Positions 23,952-34,699 of a stretch of 64,000 nucleotides of DNA are shown here, piece after piece. The stretch spans positions 22,537,826 through 22,601,825 of the forward strand of contig OY821791.1 of NCBI GenBank assembly GCA_963682175.1. The letters are read 5' to 3'. The translations under genes were made by a program, and so were the position numbers. The stretch comes from Triglochin maritima (Eukaryota; Streptophyta; Magnoliopsida; Alismatales; Juncaginaceae). Under the pieces are notes generated by a model. That model saw only the letters and a program-made list of their open reading frames with translations, was not told the origin of the DNA and made no database searches. The first letter of the stretch is position 1. Every line of letters begins with the position of its first letter.

Positions 23952-25320
23952 TCTCTAAGCAAGCATCCGAGTTGAACTCACTAGATGACAAAATACATGT
24001 TGAGACATGTATGTTTAGAGATGACCACGGTGAAGGTATATATGGATTGAAAATCAGTTAATTTTTTTTGTAAAGGTGCAAAATGTCTTGTAGAACATTA
24101 TAATAACCATTTCATGTCTTGATTTTACTTTTTAATGTCTTGATTTTACCTTTTATAGTATCATAGCTCCAAAAAAGAAACCCACTCCCTCAGAGTCTTA
24201 GGTCTCGAAGACTTACAGTACACGAGGTCCTACACTCATGAACGAATTCGTGGGGAAGAGGAATAGAGACGATAGACTTCAAATCTAGTTTGATGATCGT
24301 CTTGAGCTGATAGGCATGATGTCTGATAACTGGTATAGTTATCTGGGGAGCCTAGCGAGGTCCAAAATTGACTTCTGTTTGTCGAGTTGCGGCAAAGTTG
24401 ATGATAAGTAGAAAGGCACAATCTAGGATGACGTGCAGGTAATGAGTCTATTATAATATTCTTTAGTTTTAGTTGAACTTTCAATATAGAAATTTAAAAT
24501 GTTAGTGTGTTATAGGCAAGTTTTTAGTTCCCATCCACTGACAAGTTGAACAAAAAGTGGATGACATACATGTCAGCCCGTTGGAGGGATTCAAAACAAA
24601 GTTAACCAACAAGTACATATTCAGAGAGTATCCGGATAGAAATCCATGCAATTACTATAACTTTATTACTCCGAATACATGGGATCAATTCAGAAAATCA
24701 AGAGAAAGCCCGGAGTTTTAGGTAACTTAGTTTAATTTAGAAGATGAACTTATTAGGTTATTGCTTTAAATGATAATCTAATAAAATCTGTTTTAGGACC
24801 TCCGAGCAAAAAATCAAGAGCGTAGATCTTTTAACAAGTATCTCCATCTTATGTCTCGATCGGGGTTCCAAAAATTAGAAGAACAAATGATGGCTGAAAA
24901 AATGACCCTGAAGAAACAAGAAGCAATTGACTCTGGTATGAGTGAGGAGCAAGCAAGAAACTTGTCTCCTCCTTCCCCTGTCTGTCCATGTGATTCTTGG
25001 AAGAGAGCGAGGGTAAACTCCAAAGGGTAGTACGTCATAGTTGAGTCACAAGCAGTCGGCTCGAAGATAGTAAGTTGTATCACTTGTATATGTTATTAAA
25101 TCACATTCAGTAATTCTATATTTTTCAATTGTTTGTAACAATTTTCTTTAAACTTTAAGACTCACTGAAGTTGAGAGAATCCCACGGCGAATTTGTTATA
25201 GATAACCGGAATGATATTCTACGCAAAGCCTTGGGAAATGATGAACATCCCGGTTGTGTACGAGGGATTGCGACAATATTATTGAAAGACTAATCGGTCA
25301 TGTTCGTCGACAGTTCATAC
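23952..25320 (+). pseudogene. End of DUF4216 region and PF03004-type gene, copy B
   Basis: Repeat of 10550-11920, differing at about 21 sites (1.5%) by eye. Carries the same blocks as copy A: RGPTLMNEFVGKRN, WYSYLGSLARSK, KNQERRSFNKYLHLMSRSGF. A one-base deletion at about 24590 (GGATTC against GGACTTC in copy A) shifts the frame in the second exon. The same GT-AG introns and some of the same stops are present, so the gene was already dead, or dying, at the time of duplication. It continues directly into 25321. Confidence 0.8.
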
Positions 25321-25822
25321 CAAATGCGAGCAACAAATTTTAGATTTGCAAAATAAATTGCAAATTGTTATGGAGAGATTGGATCGCGATTTGCCTACTT
25401 CTCCTACCCGTTGTAGGACCTCTTCTTCCCCGGTGACCACTCTTCTGGTGTAGCCAATGGTCAACCCCAACAGACAATCTGATTTCGCGGCTCATTCTCT
25501 AGAATTGCCCTTGTAGGCGGTCCCTCGTTTGGTAAATTTGAGGATGGATCTAGATGTTGTCTATTTGTTGAAGGTCCAAATCGAAGATTGGTGGGACACG
25601 TAAAAGTTTATAACGTCTCTAAACACCACTTCAAAGAAGTGGAAGAGGGAGAAGTGAAGGTTGTAGTGGGGAGTTGCTTAGATGTTGGTTCTCTGGTGGC
25701 AATTTACGAAGAAGAGGTTGTTACCCTAGACGATGCTATCAGTGGCTTCCTGAGGTTGCCTCATCATTTAGTAGAGCTAAATGACACACATAAGGTATAC
25801 TTTAATTTTGAGAACCAATAAA
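25321..25822 (+). pseudogene. Middle region of the CACTA PF03004/Ulp1 gene
   Basis: Continues the frame of copy B with stops near 25370 and 25450. From about 25540 a clear stretch reads CCLFVEGPNRRLVGHVKVYN and LRLPHHLVELND (to about 25790). This resembles the segment between the PF03004 part and the peptidase in plant CACTA fusion proteins (DUF8039-like); I am not certain of the family name. It ends at a probable splice donor near 25795. Confidence 0.6.
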
Positions 25823-25855
25823 TTTCAATTTTGTTAATAATTGTATTTTTAACAT

Positions 25856-27031
25856 TTGTACATATATAACGGTAAGGTTTCAAGCCTCCGGAGCAAAGGG
25901 TTTAACAACCAACCTCCAATCAACATTAATTTGCTACCAAATAGGTGCAAAATGTTGTATCAATTAATGGTAGTTAGGGAATCACAAGCCTTAACTACCT
26001 GGCATTTGGAGGACGTGGTTAAAGGGTTGCCTTCGGATTTATATGTCGCCAAAGAGGATGTTAAACAGTTCTTGGCGATGGATCATGATTATTGACGTGC
26101 AAGTGAAGTATGTGTTTTCTTGTGTATAAGATGAAATGTATTGAATAATTTTATCGTAATTATAACAGAATGTAATTTTTACTCTTGTAGACACCTTTAT
26201 GATGCCAGAAGGTCAGTCTTTTCCGATGATCAAGTATTTGGATTTTTGAGTCTATCTACTTTTATATACGGGAATGACGATAAATTGGGTGAGCTTGGGT
26301 TTCTCATGAAAGAACAAGGAAAAAGATGTTATCTGCTCCCTTATCATGAGAGGTAAATTTCTTAATTCAAAATAATTGGAATTTGATTTTGTAATAAACT
26401 TCTAATTATATATATCAATGGAGATCATTGGATGCTTGTCGTTCTATGCCTCGAAACTAATTCGGCATATTGGTTTGATCATTTGGGGTCGACTAAACAA
26501 AGGGAATCCATTAAGAAACTTGTAAGTTCGTTTTAATCATCGTAATAATTCGTGTATTTTTATTAGTATTATCGACTTCATATTGAATAACTTGTGCTAC
26601 TTAGGACAATGAGGGTTTACAAAGTGTTGGTGGAATAAGAAAAACAAAAAATACGGGAGTAACATGAAATGGAATGGGAGTAAGTACTTTCTCCCATTTT
26701 TTTAAATTATGTTATCTAACGGAACATACGTTTAGTGAATTTATATGTTTGTAGTACCACAAGCAAACTGGATAATACGGAATGTGGTTACTACGTTTTG
26801 AGATACATTGAGGAAATCATCAAAACTGCACATCAAAACGTAGCCCTATCTGAGGTAATATAGATCATTTTCAGTTGTATAATTATAGTTTCATTTTGTA
26901 GATATTAATATTTTGTACTTGTATTTTTATAGGTCTTCGAAAAGAATAGCGATCCCTACTCGCAAAAGGAGCTCGATTATACTCGAGAGCCATGGGCTCG
27001 CTATTTTATCACCAACATGTTAATGAACTAA
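25856..27031 (+). pseudogene. Ulp1-like (C48) cysteine peptidase exons of CACTA 1
   Basis: Exons in order: about 25870-26095 (QALTTWHLEDVVKGLPSDLY); 26190-26355 (YGNDDKLGEL...CYLLPYHER); about 26421-26522 (GDHWMLVVLCLETNSAYWFD); a short piece near 26600-26690; about 26757-26857 (NTECGYYVLRYIEEIIKTAH); and 26934-27031 (NSDPYSQKELDYTREPWARY, then a stop). The catalytic set of the Ulp1 family is present: His at 26426 (DHW), Asp at 26477 (WFDH) and Cys at 26783 (ECGYY). In cells Ulp1 proteins cleave SUMO; the role in CACTA elements is not settled. Splice borders are only partly clear, and stops upstream make this a pseudogene, although the catalytic residues themselves are kept. Confidence 0.8.
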
Positions 27032-27284
27032 CAGTGTCTTATATCATGAACACGTTCTTTGTAATTAAACATGCAATTTTATTTAACATGTTTTTTTGTA
27101 TTACCAAAATACAATTTGTTCTTTAATATAATCAAACTTCTTTGTGAATGAATGATTGTGTTTGTGTATCATTGTGGACTGGATGTGTTTGATTGTGGAT
27201 GAATGTGTTGTGTGCAGGATGAATGTGTTTGTTATGCAGGAATATTGCATGATTTGCTCCAATTATTATTATTATTTAATCAGT
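27032..27284 (+). other. 3' untranslated region of CACTA 1
   Basis: AT-rich with GTGTTTGTG-like repeats (about 27150-27235). No gene seen. Confidence 0.45.
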
Positions 27285-27599
27285 TAAGGGTATAGACATC
27301 GGTTATTAGTATAATGCGACACACATTCCTTAATTCCTACGATGTAGACGTCGGTTGTAAAAGACAACAAACACATATTCGCTACAATAGACGTCGGTTA
27401 TTGGTGAGAACCAACATGTATTCTCAAGAATAGACGTCGGTCGTTCTGTACGACCGACATCTATTTGTTACAGGCAGATGTCGGCCTTTTAGTGACCGAC
27501 GTTTATATATATATGACACATAGATGTCGGGTCAGGGAAGCCATATATCTGACGTATAGAAGTTGTATATCTGAAGTATATTCTCTTTTTGCACTAGTT
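27285..27599. repeat. 3' subterminal repeats and terminus of CACTA 1
   Basis: Contains at least six copies of TAGACGTCGG or its complement (near 27293, 27351, 27389, 27433, 27460, 27500), matching the 5' set. It ends in TTTTTGCACTAGT, the inverted partner of the 5' end. Confidence 0.85.
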
Positions 27600-28334
27600 A
27601 ACGCCATAGTTACAATAACAAACAAATTTATATGACATGAATATGTTATGGGGTATAATGTTGACATTATATATGATAATATATTATATTATATAATGTG
27701 ATCCGTAACATTATAACATATGAATTTGCTAAAACCCCAAAGCCCAAATTTTGTTAGATGTTAATCCAAAATTTGGTAAAGTCAAAAACTATGAAAATAT
27801 GATCTGACCGTTTGCCCACATTTTTGCATATATTAATAAGAGATTTTGGTTGATCAATGGTTAGATTTAATCTGCCTGGGTTAAAGGTAGTTATGGGATG
27901 ATGAGAGGAGAAATAAACAAGAGATCATGTGCAAGGCTAATGTAAAAGTTCTCCGAAATTGTTTTTAATAATTGAGTGCTTGAGATATTAAATTCTTTGG
28001 ATCATAGATGGAGTTATTAGCTAGATTCTAATCAAGAATTTGAGATTTATTGATGAGCTTTGATCTCTCTAATCTTGTTTAGAGTTTGGTGAACACTTGG
28101 AGTTGATTCTGAGGTAACCTGACGTGCAACCCGACTTCCGATTGGTAAAAAGGATTTGATAATCCCCTAAGTATGATCCAATCTATGTATTTTAATATTA
28201 ATTAGTATACAATATATATTGAAATACAATTAGGAAGTTTTGTATATAAAATTGTTAAAAAATATGATAACCGATCCTAATTGCATGTAAGATTTTGAAA
28301 TTATATATACAAGTATGAGGCACGAAATCCAACA
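27600..28334 (+). mobile_element. Remnant of an old copia LTR (right part)
   Basis: Continues the LTR seen at 5285-5831. It matches the reverse complement of 49740 down to 48422, e.g. the GCTAAAACCCCAAAGCCC stretch at 27729 and GAGTTTGGTGAACACTTGGAG at 28082. It ends GAAATCCAACA, equal to the LTR end at 48422 reversed, followed by CTGGT, a decayed primer-binding site start. Orientation is opposite to the copia element at 48-58 kb. Confidence 0.75.
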
Positions 28335-29197
28335 CTGGTTACGTATATTGAAAATGAGTTTTTGATAAGATTGACAATGAAGTTATAGCCAAAAGATTTC
28401 AAGGTATGAAAACTCACTGAGGAAAATTGTAAGAATGTAAAATATAAAACATATTTTTTGTCTATTTGGAATAATACTATATTCCAAACATTTATATGCT
28501 TGTTTTTATGAAGAATGTATTTTTGTTATGCCCACCCATAGTTTTCTCCTCGATCGCCACTGCATACACTTACACAAAAAATGAAGTTGTAAGACTATTT
28601 AGGTGAAGGTAGTGTTGTAAACTATGTATGTACATTCAACTCAGCTTCCCTACAAGTTGAACTGTCATATCAGAATTCTGAGTTAGTAGGATGAATGACT
28701 GCAATGATGAAAAGATCTTATAGAGGACAACATCACCCGATAAACTTACATTTATATTGACAATAAACGAGTGATGAAAAAAGAAGACCATTTTCTCACA
28801 TATTATTTATCTCTGTCGGTGAGTATGGTTGAAGGGTTTCTTCAAAAATCTACATACTAAACAAAACGCATATATTAACATATAATTTGTGCCACCAAAC
28901 TTATATTATGCAACATAAAATATATATCAAAATTTACCATTCTGAAATCTCCCGATTCCACTCACAACTCAACAATTTCTTCCATACAATATACTTCATC
29001 ATGTAGTGAACGCATTTAGTATTTCCAACTTGTTTACGGTACAACAATTAAGATGTCATGTTTATTAGGAAAACAATGAAATTAATGCAAATTATAATGT
29101 TGTTCTTTATTGAGTGCTTGTTGTTCATACAAACAAAAATAAGAGATTGGTTATCATAATAAACAAGTCAATGTATAAAACGAAATACGAATGTATA
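28335..29197. other. AT-rich stretch, nothing recognised
   Basis: Lies between the copia LTR remnant and a CACTA gene exon. It might be decayed copia leader or CACTA intron, but I see no match to the copies elsewhere in the window. Confidence 0.4.
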
Positions 29198-29409
29198 TTA
29201 TACAAAAAATTCTGCAATTATCCTTGATCTTTCGAAATCTACCCATGTTGTCTGAGAAATGAAATTGTAAACAGCACATGGATCTCGATCCTTATACTTC
29301 CCAAATATGAAATTGGATGTCGACTTGGTTTTGAAAACTTTCCATCGAGTACCGACATACGACAACCACTTCTTTTTCAACACTTTAGTTGATCGAAAAT
29401 TCAAATTTT
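29198..29409 (-). pseudogene. Exon of a PF03004-type CACTA gene (element 4), interrupted
   Basis: Reads STKVLKKKWLSYVGTRWKVF, KYKDRDPCAVYNFISQTTW and FERSR on the - strand, parallel to the second exon of copy A (LKKKWMTYMSAHWRDFKTKL... NPCNYYNFITPNTWDQFRKSR). The exon should start with an AG splice acceptor, and none is present before CACTA 2 begins at 29410. The missing piece, TTTTTGTTTTGTAG, is found on the other side of CACTA 2 at 38627-38645 (- strand). Only this exon of element 4 is recognisable. Confidence 0.75.
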
Positions 29410-29662
29410 CACTACTACAAAATGGGTATTTCACGGCGGACGCCCACTGATGGTATTTTCGTCCGCTAGACATGCCGATGAAATTTACGTCGGAATGACA
29501 ACTTCTTCGTCGGGTGGGGCATTAAAATTTTCGATTCACGTCGATTAAAGTTCTACACGTTCGAAGCACATGCAAACCTATCTTGCCGACGTAAGTTCCA
29601 TCACCATGACAACCTCTCCGTTGGGCGGGGCGTGATTTTTTTTGATTAACGCCCGATGTACT

Positions 29663-31087
29663 TGTTGGCTTTTTGGCCATAATCTATGTTTTGATGATTT
29701 AATCAACCTAATCTTAATTATAATCAATGTAGAGTAGCACACATATTGCATAACATATATATTTCTTTGTGCTAACATCTACAGGTGATCAAGACTGAAG
29801 GAGGAAAGGAATTCAAGTCAACACATGTAATCAAGGCATCAAGCTATTAAAGACATCTAATTTATAATCTTTTGAGTATTAGGAACTTTGTGAACTTTAG
29901 CATACAAGAGTAAAAAACTACTCACACACACACTAGGTTCCTTATAGAAGTCACACACAAAATCTCATATCATTTGGACTTCAATAGGTCACCCAAACAT
30001 AGACCGGAAAACACATAACACCACACATGAACTGCCTGTGCAAATTCGGTCGACCGAACAACCTTCGTTCGACCGAATGATCATATAACCAATAGAGTTT
30101 TAATTAGCCCGACCGGTCGACCGTGGACCTTGTTTCGGTCGACCGAACATAAAGGTTTTGTCAATCCCCAAGTTCCTGTTATTTTTGGTCGACCAACCCA
30201 ACCTTTTCGGTTGACCGAACCTAAACATTTTTTACAACCCCATAGAGCCTGTTAGTTTTCGATCGACCAACAAACCATTTAGTTTGACCGTTAACTTAAG
30301 AGAACTTATGTTATAGTCAATTTTCGTTCGACCATTCTGTTCTCGGTCGACCTTTGTGATTCTGGACTTTTCTGGACTTTCCTAGACTTAATTTCTGGAC
30401 GACCTCCAGTCGACCATTAAGCCCGATTCGGTCAACCAAACATGCCAAGAACTGTACCTTGTACTTTTCTATTTTGTGCTTCTTACACAAACATCTACCA
30501 TATTAATCACAACGGCTGTAACACCTTTGGATCTTATAAATAGATGTTACCAAGACACAATTTGACAACTCTTACACTCCAAATTGTCATATACAACCAA
30601 GAGAAACTCCAAACTTTCAATTCCCCAAACCTATACTCTCCAAGCCTAACTTCACAGTTTAGTTTATTAATTTCTTATTGATTCAAAGTGTGCTCAAGTT
30701 AGAGAGTGTGTTCCACTCACAATTGTCTGTCAAGAAGCAAGGATTTCGGTGAAACCCCGAAGTGTTCCCTCTCGGATTGTGAGAGGAAGAAATCAAGCTA
30801 GCGAGGATTGTTCGCGGAGCTTGTTGTGTAAAAGGCTTCATCTCGGCCCGGAACAAGATTGATAGTGAAGATGTAGGCAGAGCTTGAGTGAGATCAACGG
30901 AGCTTGCAAGAGAGGAAGTAGGTGGGAGGCCATACCTCTATAAAATCTTTCGGTGCCTTTGTGGTTTGCATATTTATTGTCTTTACTTGCTTGTTATTTT
31001 TATTCCACTGCACATCTTTGATTAAGCAAGTAGAGATTGATTAAGCTTAAAATGTGATAATAATTAGGGCCATACCTGATCCTACAC
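29663..31087 (+). mobile_element. Solo LTR-like copy of the Sirevirus-type LTR (1425 bp)
   Basis: Starts TGTTGGCTTTTTGGCC and ends GATCCTACA, as at 3762-5284, with the same internal order: GGTCGACC cluster at 30040-30430, GTGTGCTCAAGTTAGAGAGTG near 30690, CGGCCCGGAAC near 30845. The flanking bases GTACT and CGAGG do not match, so it is either a decayed solo LTR or a product of recombination between two elements. Confidence 0.8.
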
Positions 31088-31670
31088 GAGGATCATTCAA
31101 AATTACCCTACAGACATAAATTATGTCAGCAGGTTGGACATTGAGGAAAAAATTCCCAAAACTATCCCGACAAATCCCTAACCCTACCCCACTCAATTCC
31201 GTCGCTTTGCCAACACTCGGTTCCACACCACCCACTGTCAATTTTGTCATGATCGTCGATTCCTCTCCACGACATCCTTGTCGCACCTCCACGACGTCGA
31301 CCTTCGCGACTCAGCTCTACGATGTTCTCCTCTTTGCGGCCACCTCCTTGCCACCACATTGTTGCTGCCACATCCCCGCCGCCTCATCGTTGCTGCCACC
31401 GCCTCGTTGGCTTCACCTCATCCATGTGGGTATGTTTCAATTTTGCTAGGGTTCGGGTTGGTGTTTGAGTTTTGATTAAGATTCTAATGTTATTATCTAA
31501 TGTAAACATTTTCCTAAAATAATGTGGTTTTACATTTGGACTACTACAAGACCTTGTACATATACACTAGATTACGAGTCGAGCTAAGTGAGTCGAGCTT
31601 TGTGTGATTGCTGACCTATTACTGTTACATTAAGCGTATCACAACTTATTAGTAAAATATGTTATTTCTC
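31088..31670 (+). other. Leader-like region of CACTA 2
   Basis: 31120-31420 is C-rich with CCGCC, CCACC and GCTGCCAC motifs, like the leader at 6170-6250. The open frame 31123-31449 over it looks like chance open reading in C-rich DNA. No domain seen. Confidence 0.45.
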
Positions 31671-31677
31671 AATGTTA

Positions 31678-31985
31678 GATAAGATTAATGTCATTACATG
31701 GACAAAAAAATGGAATATTGTCATTTAGTTGGACCGTGAAGTACAAAACTTTCGACTTAGCAACTATAAAGCAATTAGGAGAGTGTTAACATGTTCCTTT
31801 CCAAATCTTCTATCTATCAAACCAATTAATGGACTACTAATATCCTCAGATCAAGAACCAATCCTTAAATGGATTTAATTTGAAGTAACGTCGAAAGAGT
31901 CCCACCTTGTAGAAAAAATTGAAGACATGAAAGGGATAGGAGTTGGTTATAGTTTGGGAAGGGAAGCAACATTGGTGAGTACATC
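31678..31985 (+). pseudogene. Unrecognised broken coding region, about 100 codons
   Basis: One frame reads through with protein-like composition: NYKAIRRVLTCSFPNLLSIK, PINGLLISSDQEPILKWI, ESHLVEKIEDMKGIGVGYSL, GREATLVS. Two in-frame stops interrupt it (after about 15 and 68 codons). It ends against GTGAGT at about 31975, a consensus splice donor. I do not recognise the family. It lies inside CACTA 2, downstream of the leader, so it could be the first exon of a CACTA gene or a captured host-gene fragment. The reading rests on composition only. Confidence 0.35.
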
Positions 31986-33980
31986 ATTTGGAGTGGTCTT
32001 ATATGATTCCATTTAGTTGAGTAATGCATATTGGATAGTTAGTTATGTCTTAAATTTGGTGACTATGATTTTCAAGCGAAAACAAACAACGATGTCAAGT
32101 TAATGAAGTTGAGTTAACTCAGTTGGTCGGTAAAAACATCGAGGCATGGGTTTCCAACCAAGGTTCCTCTCCCTTCATAAATTTGAAAATAAATATGAAT
32201 TTAAGTTGTTTTTCGAAGGAAAAAAATCAAATTTAAGTTAGGGTCCTACAAGTCATGTCAAAACCATCCAAGCAAAGCCTAGCATAATGATTGGAAAACA
32301 TCTATTCTATACCTTTTCTAACCACTTCTAGTAGTAGTACAAAATTTATCATTATTTGATGGGTTCCATGTTTAGTGTAAGGCCATAATTGTACAAATTT
32401 TGGATTGAAGTGGTTTGCTATTTCACTTGTAAGATTTAGAAATCATTGCCCTCATCTATCCTTGTCTTTTTATTTTACCATTTGGAAAGATATAACTTAT
32501 ATGTCTTCTATCAAAGTTTGCTTGTTAATGGAAGTGCCAAGATGGGATTAACGAGTTCTATGATTCACTTCCCTAAACCCTAGAAGAAATGGTTGAATTC
32601 TATCATTATTCAAGAATTCTATTTATTTTAAGTAGCATCCTTAGTGTCAAGGGCGTTAACTTGTAATAAGAAGTCGAAAAGAACATTAAAAAAAATTCCC
32701 CACCGATGTGGAATTGGACTATGCACCCCTAACTTATTTTTGTTGTATATAACTGATTAGTAGCATATCATGCATCATATTCATACTATATATCCTTAAT
32801 TTTACCCCAATATTGTGCTACTCGAGTGTTTGTTGTTATATTATATGTATTAGGTAATAAAGAAGAGAAGGGAAGAGAAAAAGAACTGAAATGAAACAAA
32901 ATGTACCGCTCGACCATACACAAGTACCCATCTGCAAGAGGGAAGGACCTGTATGTAAGCAAAAAGGACCAAATAGCAAACCAAGAAAGTCCACACCATC
33001 ATGAGGAGGATTTTAGCAATTAGATTCGGTCCTAGACTCTAATAATCGATCCGAGTGCAACCCACATGAAGAATTCAAGCCCTAAAGAAGATAGCCGAAA
33101 TCAAACCACATCAGAGATAAAGTGACCACCAATTGGCAACCCTAGGCCTCCAATTGGCGGTCCATGTTGGTCAGAATCCGATTCGGCTTCTTGTGGTTGT
33201 GTATTATGTTCTTTTTATCCATTTTCAGAGGTTTCATTAGTCCCAAATATGGGGATTGTCCCACATCGTTAGTCCGACTTCATTAGTCCCACATTGGGGG
33301 ATTGTCCCCCCAAAAACCTAAAACATCAAAACTCAAGTGGAGAGATTCTACTTGTAATGTGAGTCATGAATAAAAGAAATATTTGTTAGTTTCATGTTGT
33401 CTCTTTTAATTATTGCATGCTTAGCTTAATTTTGTTTTATTAATCATAGTAGAATTAGTTAGAATGTTTCCTCTTCTTAAAATAAATGTTAGCTTAATGA
33501 GTAGTGAGTAGTTCCATCCCCCTTTGCATCATAATCTAGTTTGTTTTGCATTCTTAGTGTAATCGTCTTTGCAATCATATCGTAATAATCTCCTCTTCCA
33601 CAATTATTTCCCACTTGATTTTTCTCACTCGACGGTTGGCAATGTTCCCTGCTGATTGATCAGTACTTGCCGCATCTTCACGGACAGCCGTGCACCTGCT
33701 ATTAATTAGTAAAACGTTAACAATGATCATAAATGTTCTATGTCAAGAGCATGAGTTGGCACCAAATTCATACTTTAGTTGGAGATTTTGAACATGGCAA
33801 AGTATTTAAATGGTAGCATGTTTGGATAATATAATTTTGTTGTTAAGTGATGAATTATTGAGATCGATTGCAATATTAAGTTTGATTGGATATTGAGATT
33901 GATTGAGTTTGTGGTTGAAATGCAGGTTGAAAATGATTTCATATTTACAAATTTAGGGGTTGTTCCCCCCAAATTTTAAT
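31986..33980. other. AT-rich interior of CACTA 2, no gene recognised
   Basis: Holds short purine tracts, a 47-bp imperfect tandem duplication at about 33228-33310, and around 33120-33170 a stretch (CACCAATTGGC...CCAATTGGCGG) resembling sequences near 60540-60570 in the Athila-like element. No continuous reading frame with a known domain. Confidence 0.4.
33971..33980. repeat. Target-site duplication AAATTTTAAT, left
   Basis: Ten bases repeated exactly at 34630-34639, flanking the fold-back element. A length of 9-10 bp is typical of Mutator-like elements. Confidence 0.85.
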
Positions 33981-34629
33981 GGGGTTTTTGCTTGGGTGCA
34001 CCTCCAAAAGTCGTTTATTGGGCCTTTGCACTCGTGTATTTTTTATTGCTCCAGAACGCCTACAAAACAAACTAATTGCTTGGGTGCACTACCCTCTAAC
34101 ACCGTTAACAGATTTCGTGACACCGTTAGTTGCCCCCGTTAAGTTCGAATCCAAACGGTCGACCGAAAACCAATTTGACTTCCAATTCGAGACGACCGAG
34201 TCTAAATATGCTATCTTACACCTAATTAGACACCAATTAAGTTCCAATCTGAAAGGTCAACCGAAAGCCAAACAGTCGACTGAAAACCAAATTGACTCAC
34301 AAATCGAGCCGACCGAGTTTTCTAGATACTTTCGATGTTAACTAGATCTCGAATTAGTGTTTAATTAGGTGTCAAGTCACATATTTAGACTCGGTCGACT
34401 CAAATTAGGAGTCAATTTAGTTTTCGGTCGACCATTTTGTTTTCGGTTGACCATTTGGATTCGAACTTCATTGGGGCAACTAACGGTGTCACGAAATCCA
34501 TTAACGGTGTTAGAGGGAGGTGCACCCAAGCAATTAGTTTGATTTGTGGGCGTTCTAGAGCAATAAAAAAATACACGAGTGCAAAGGCCTAATAAATGAT
34601 TTTTGGAGGTGCACCCAAGCAAAAATCCC
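33981..34629. mobile_element. Fold-back Mutator-like element with ~265-bp inverted repeats
   Basis: The left arm (about 33981-34250) and the right arm (about 34375-34629) are inverted copies with roughly 90% identity and a ~120-bp centre. Termini are GGGGTTTTTGCTTGGGTGCA and, reversed, GGGATTTTTGCTTGGGTGCA. An exact 10-bp duplication flanks it. It is far too small for a transposase. The arms carry GGTCGACC-type palindromes (near 34157 and 34425). RNA crossing it could form a long hairpin. Confidence 0.85.
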
Positions 34630-34699
34630 AAATTTTAATAAACTTAATTTTTTAAAATATTGACATTTAGATATGTTATACATGTATTCCTCTCTGTAA

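Larger units (their letters stand above)
5832..27599 (+). mobile_element. CACTA (En/Spm) element 1, with nested insertions
   Basis: The ends are inverted: ACTAGTGCAGAATAGTGAAT at 5833 and, reversed from 27598, ACTAGTGCAAAAAGAGAATA. The outermost C expected of CACTA is mutated at both ends, and no clear 3-bp target duplication survives. Both ends carry many copies of a TAGACGTCGGT-type subterminal repeat. Inside are remnants of two + strand genes, TNP2-like transposase and a PF03004/Ulp1-type protein. The element also holds a tandem duplication, an Athila-like LTR fragment and a complete Tekay-type retrotransposon. Without these additions it would be about 8 kb. Confidence 0.8.

Noticed and set aside
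29663..31087. Clean solo LTR
   Set aside because: The flanking pentamers GTACT and CGAGG do not match, so I call it solo LTR-like only.
31123..31475. Open frame of 108 codons in a C-rich stretch
   Set aside because: Looks like a CACTA leader similar to 6170-6250; His/Cys/Pro-rich translation without domain.
33250..33310. snRNA gene suggested by GTCCCACATCG
   Set aside because: No TATA box at the proper spacing and no recognisable snRNA sequence downstream.
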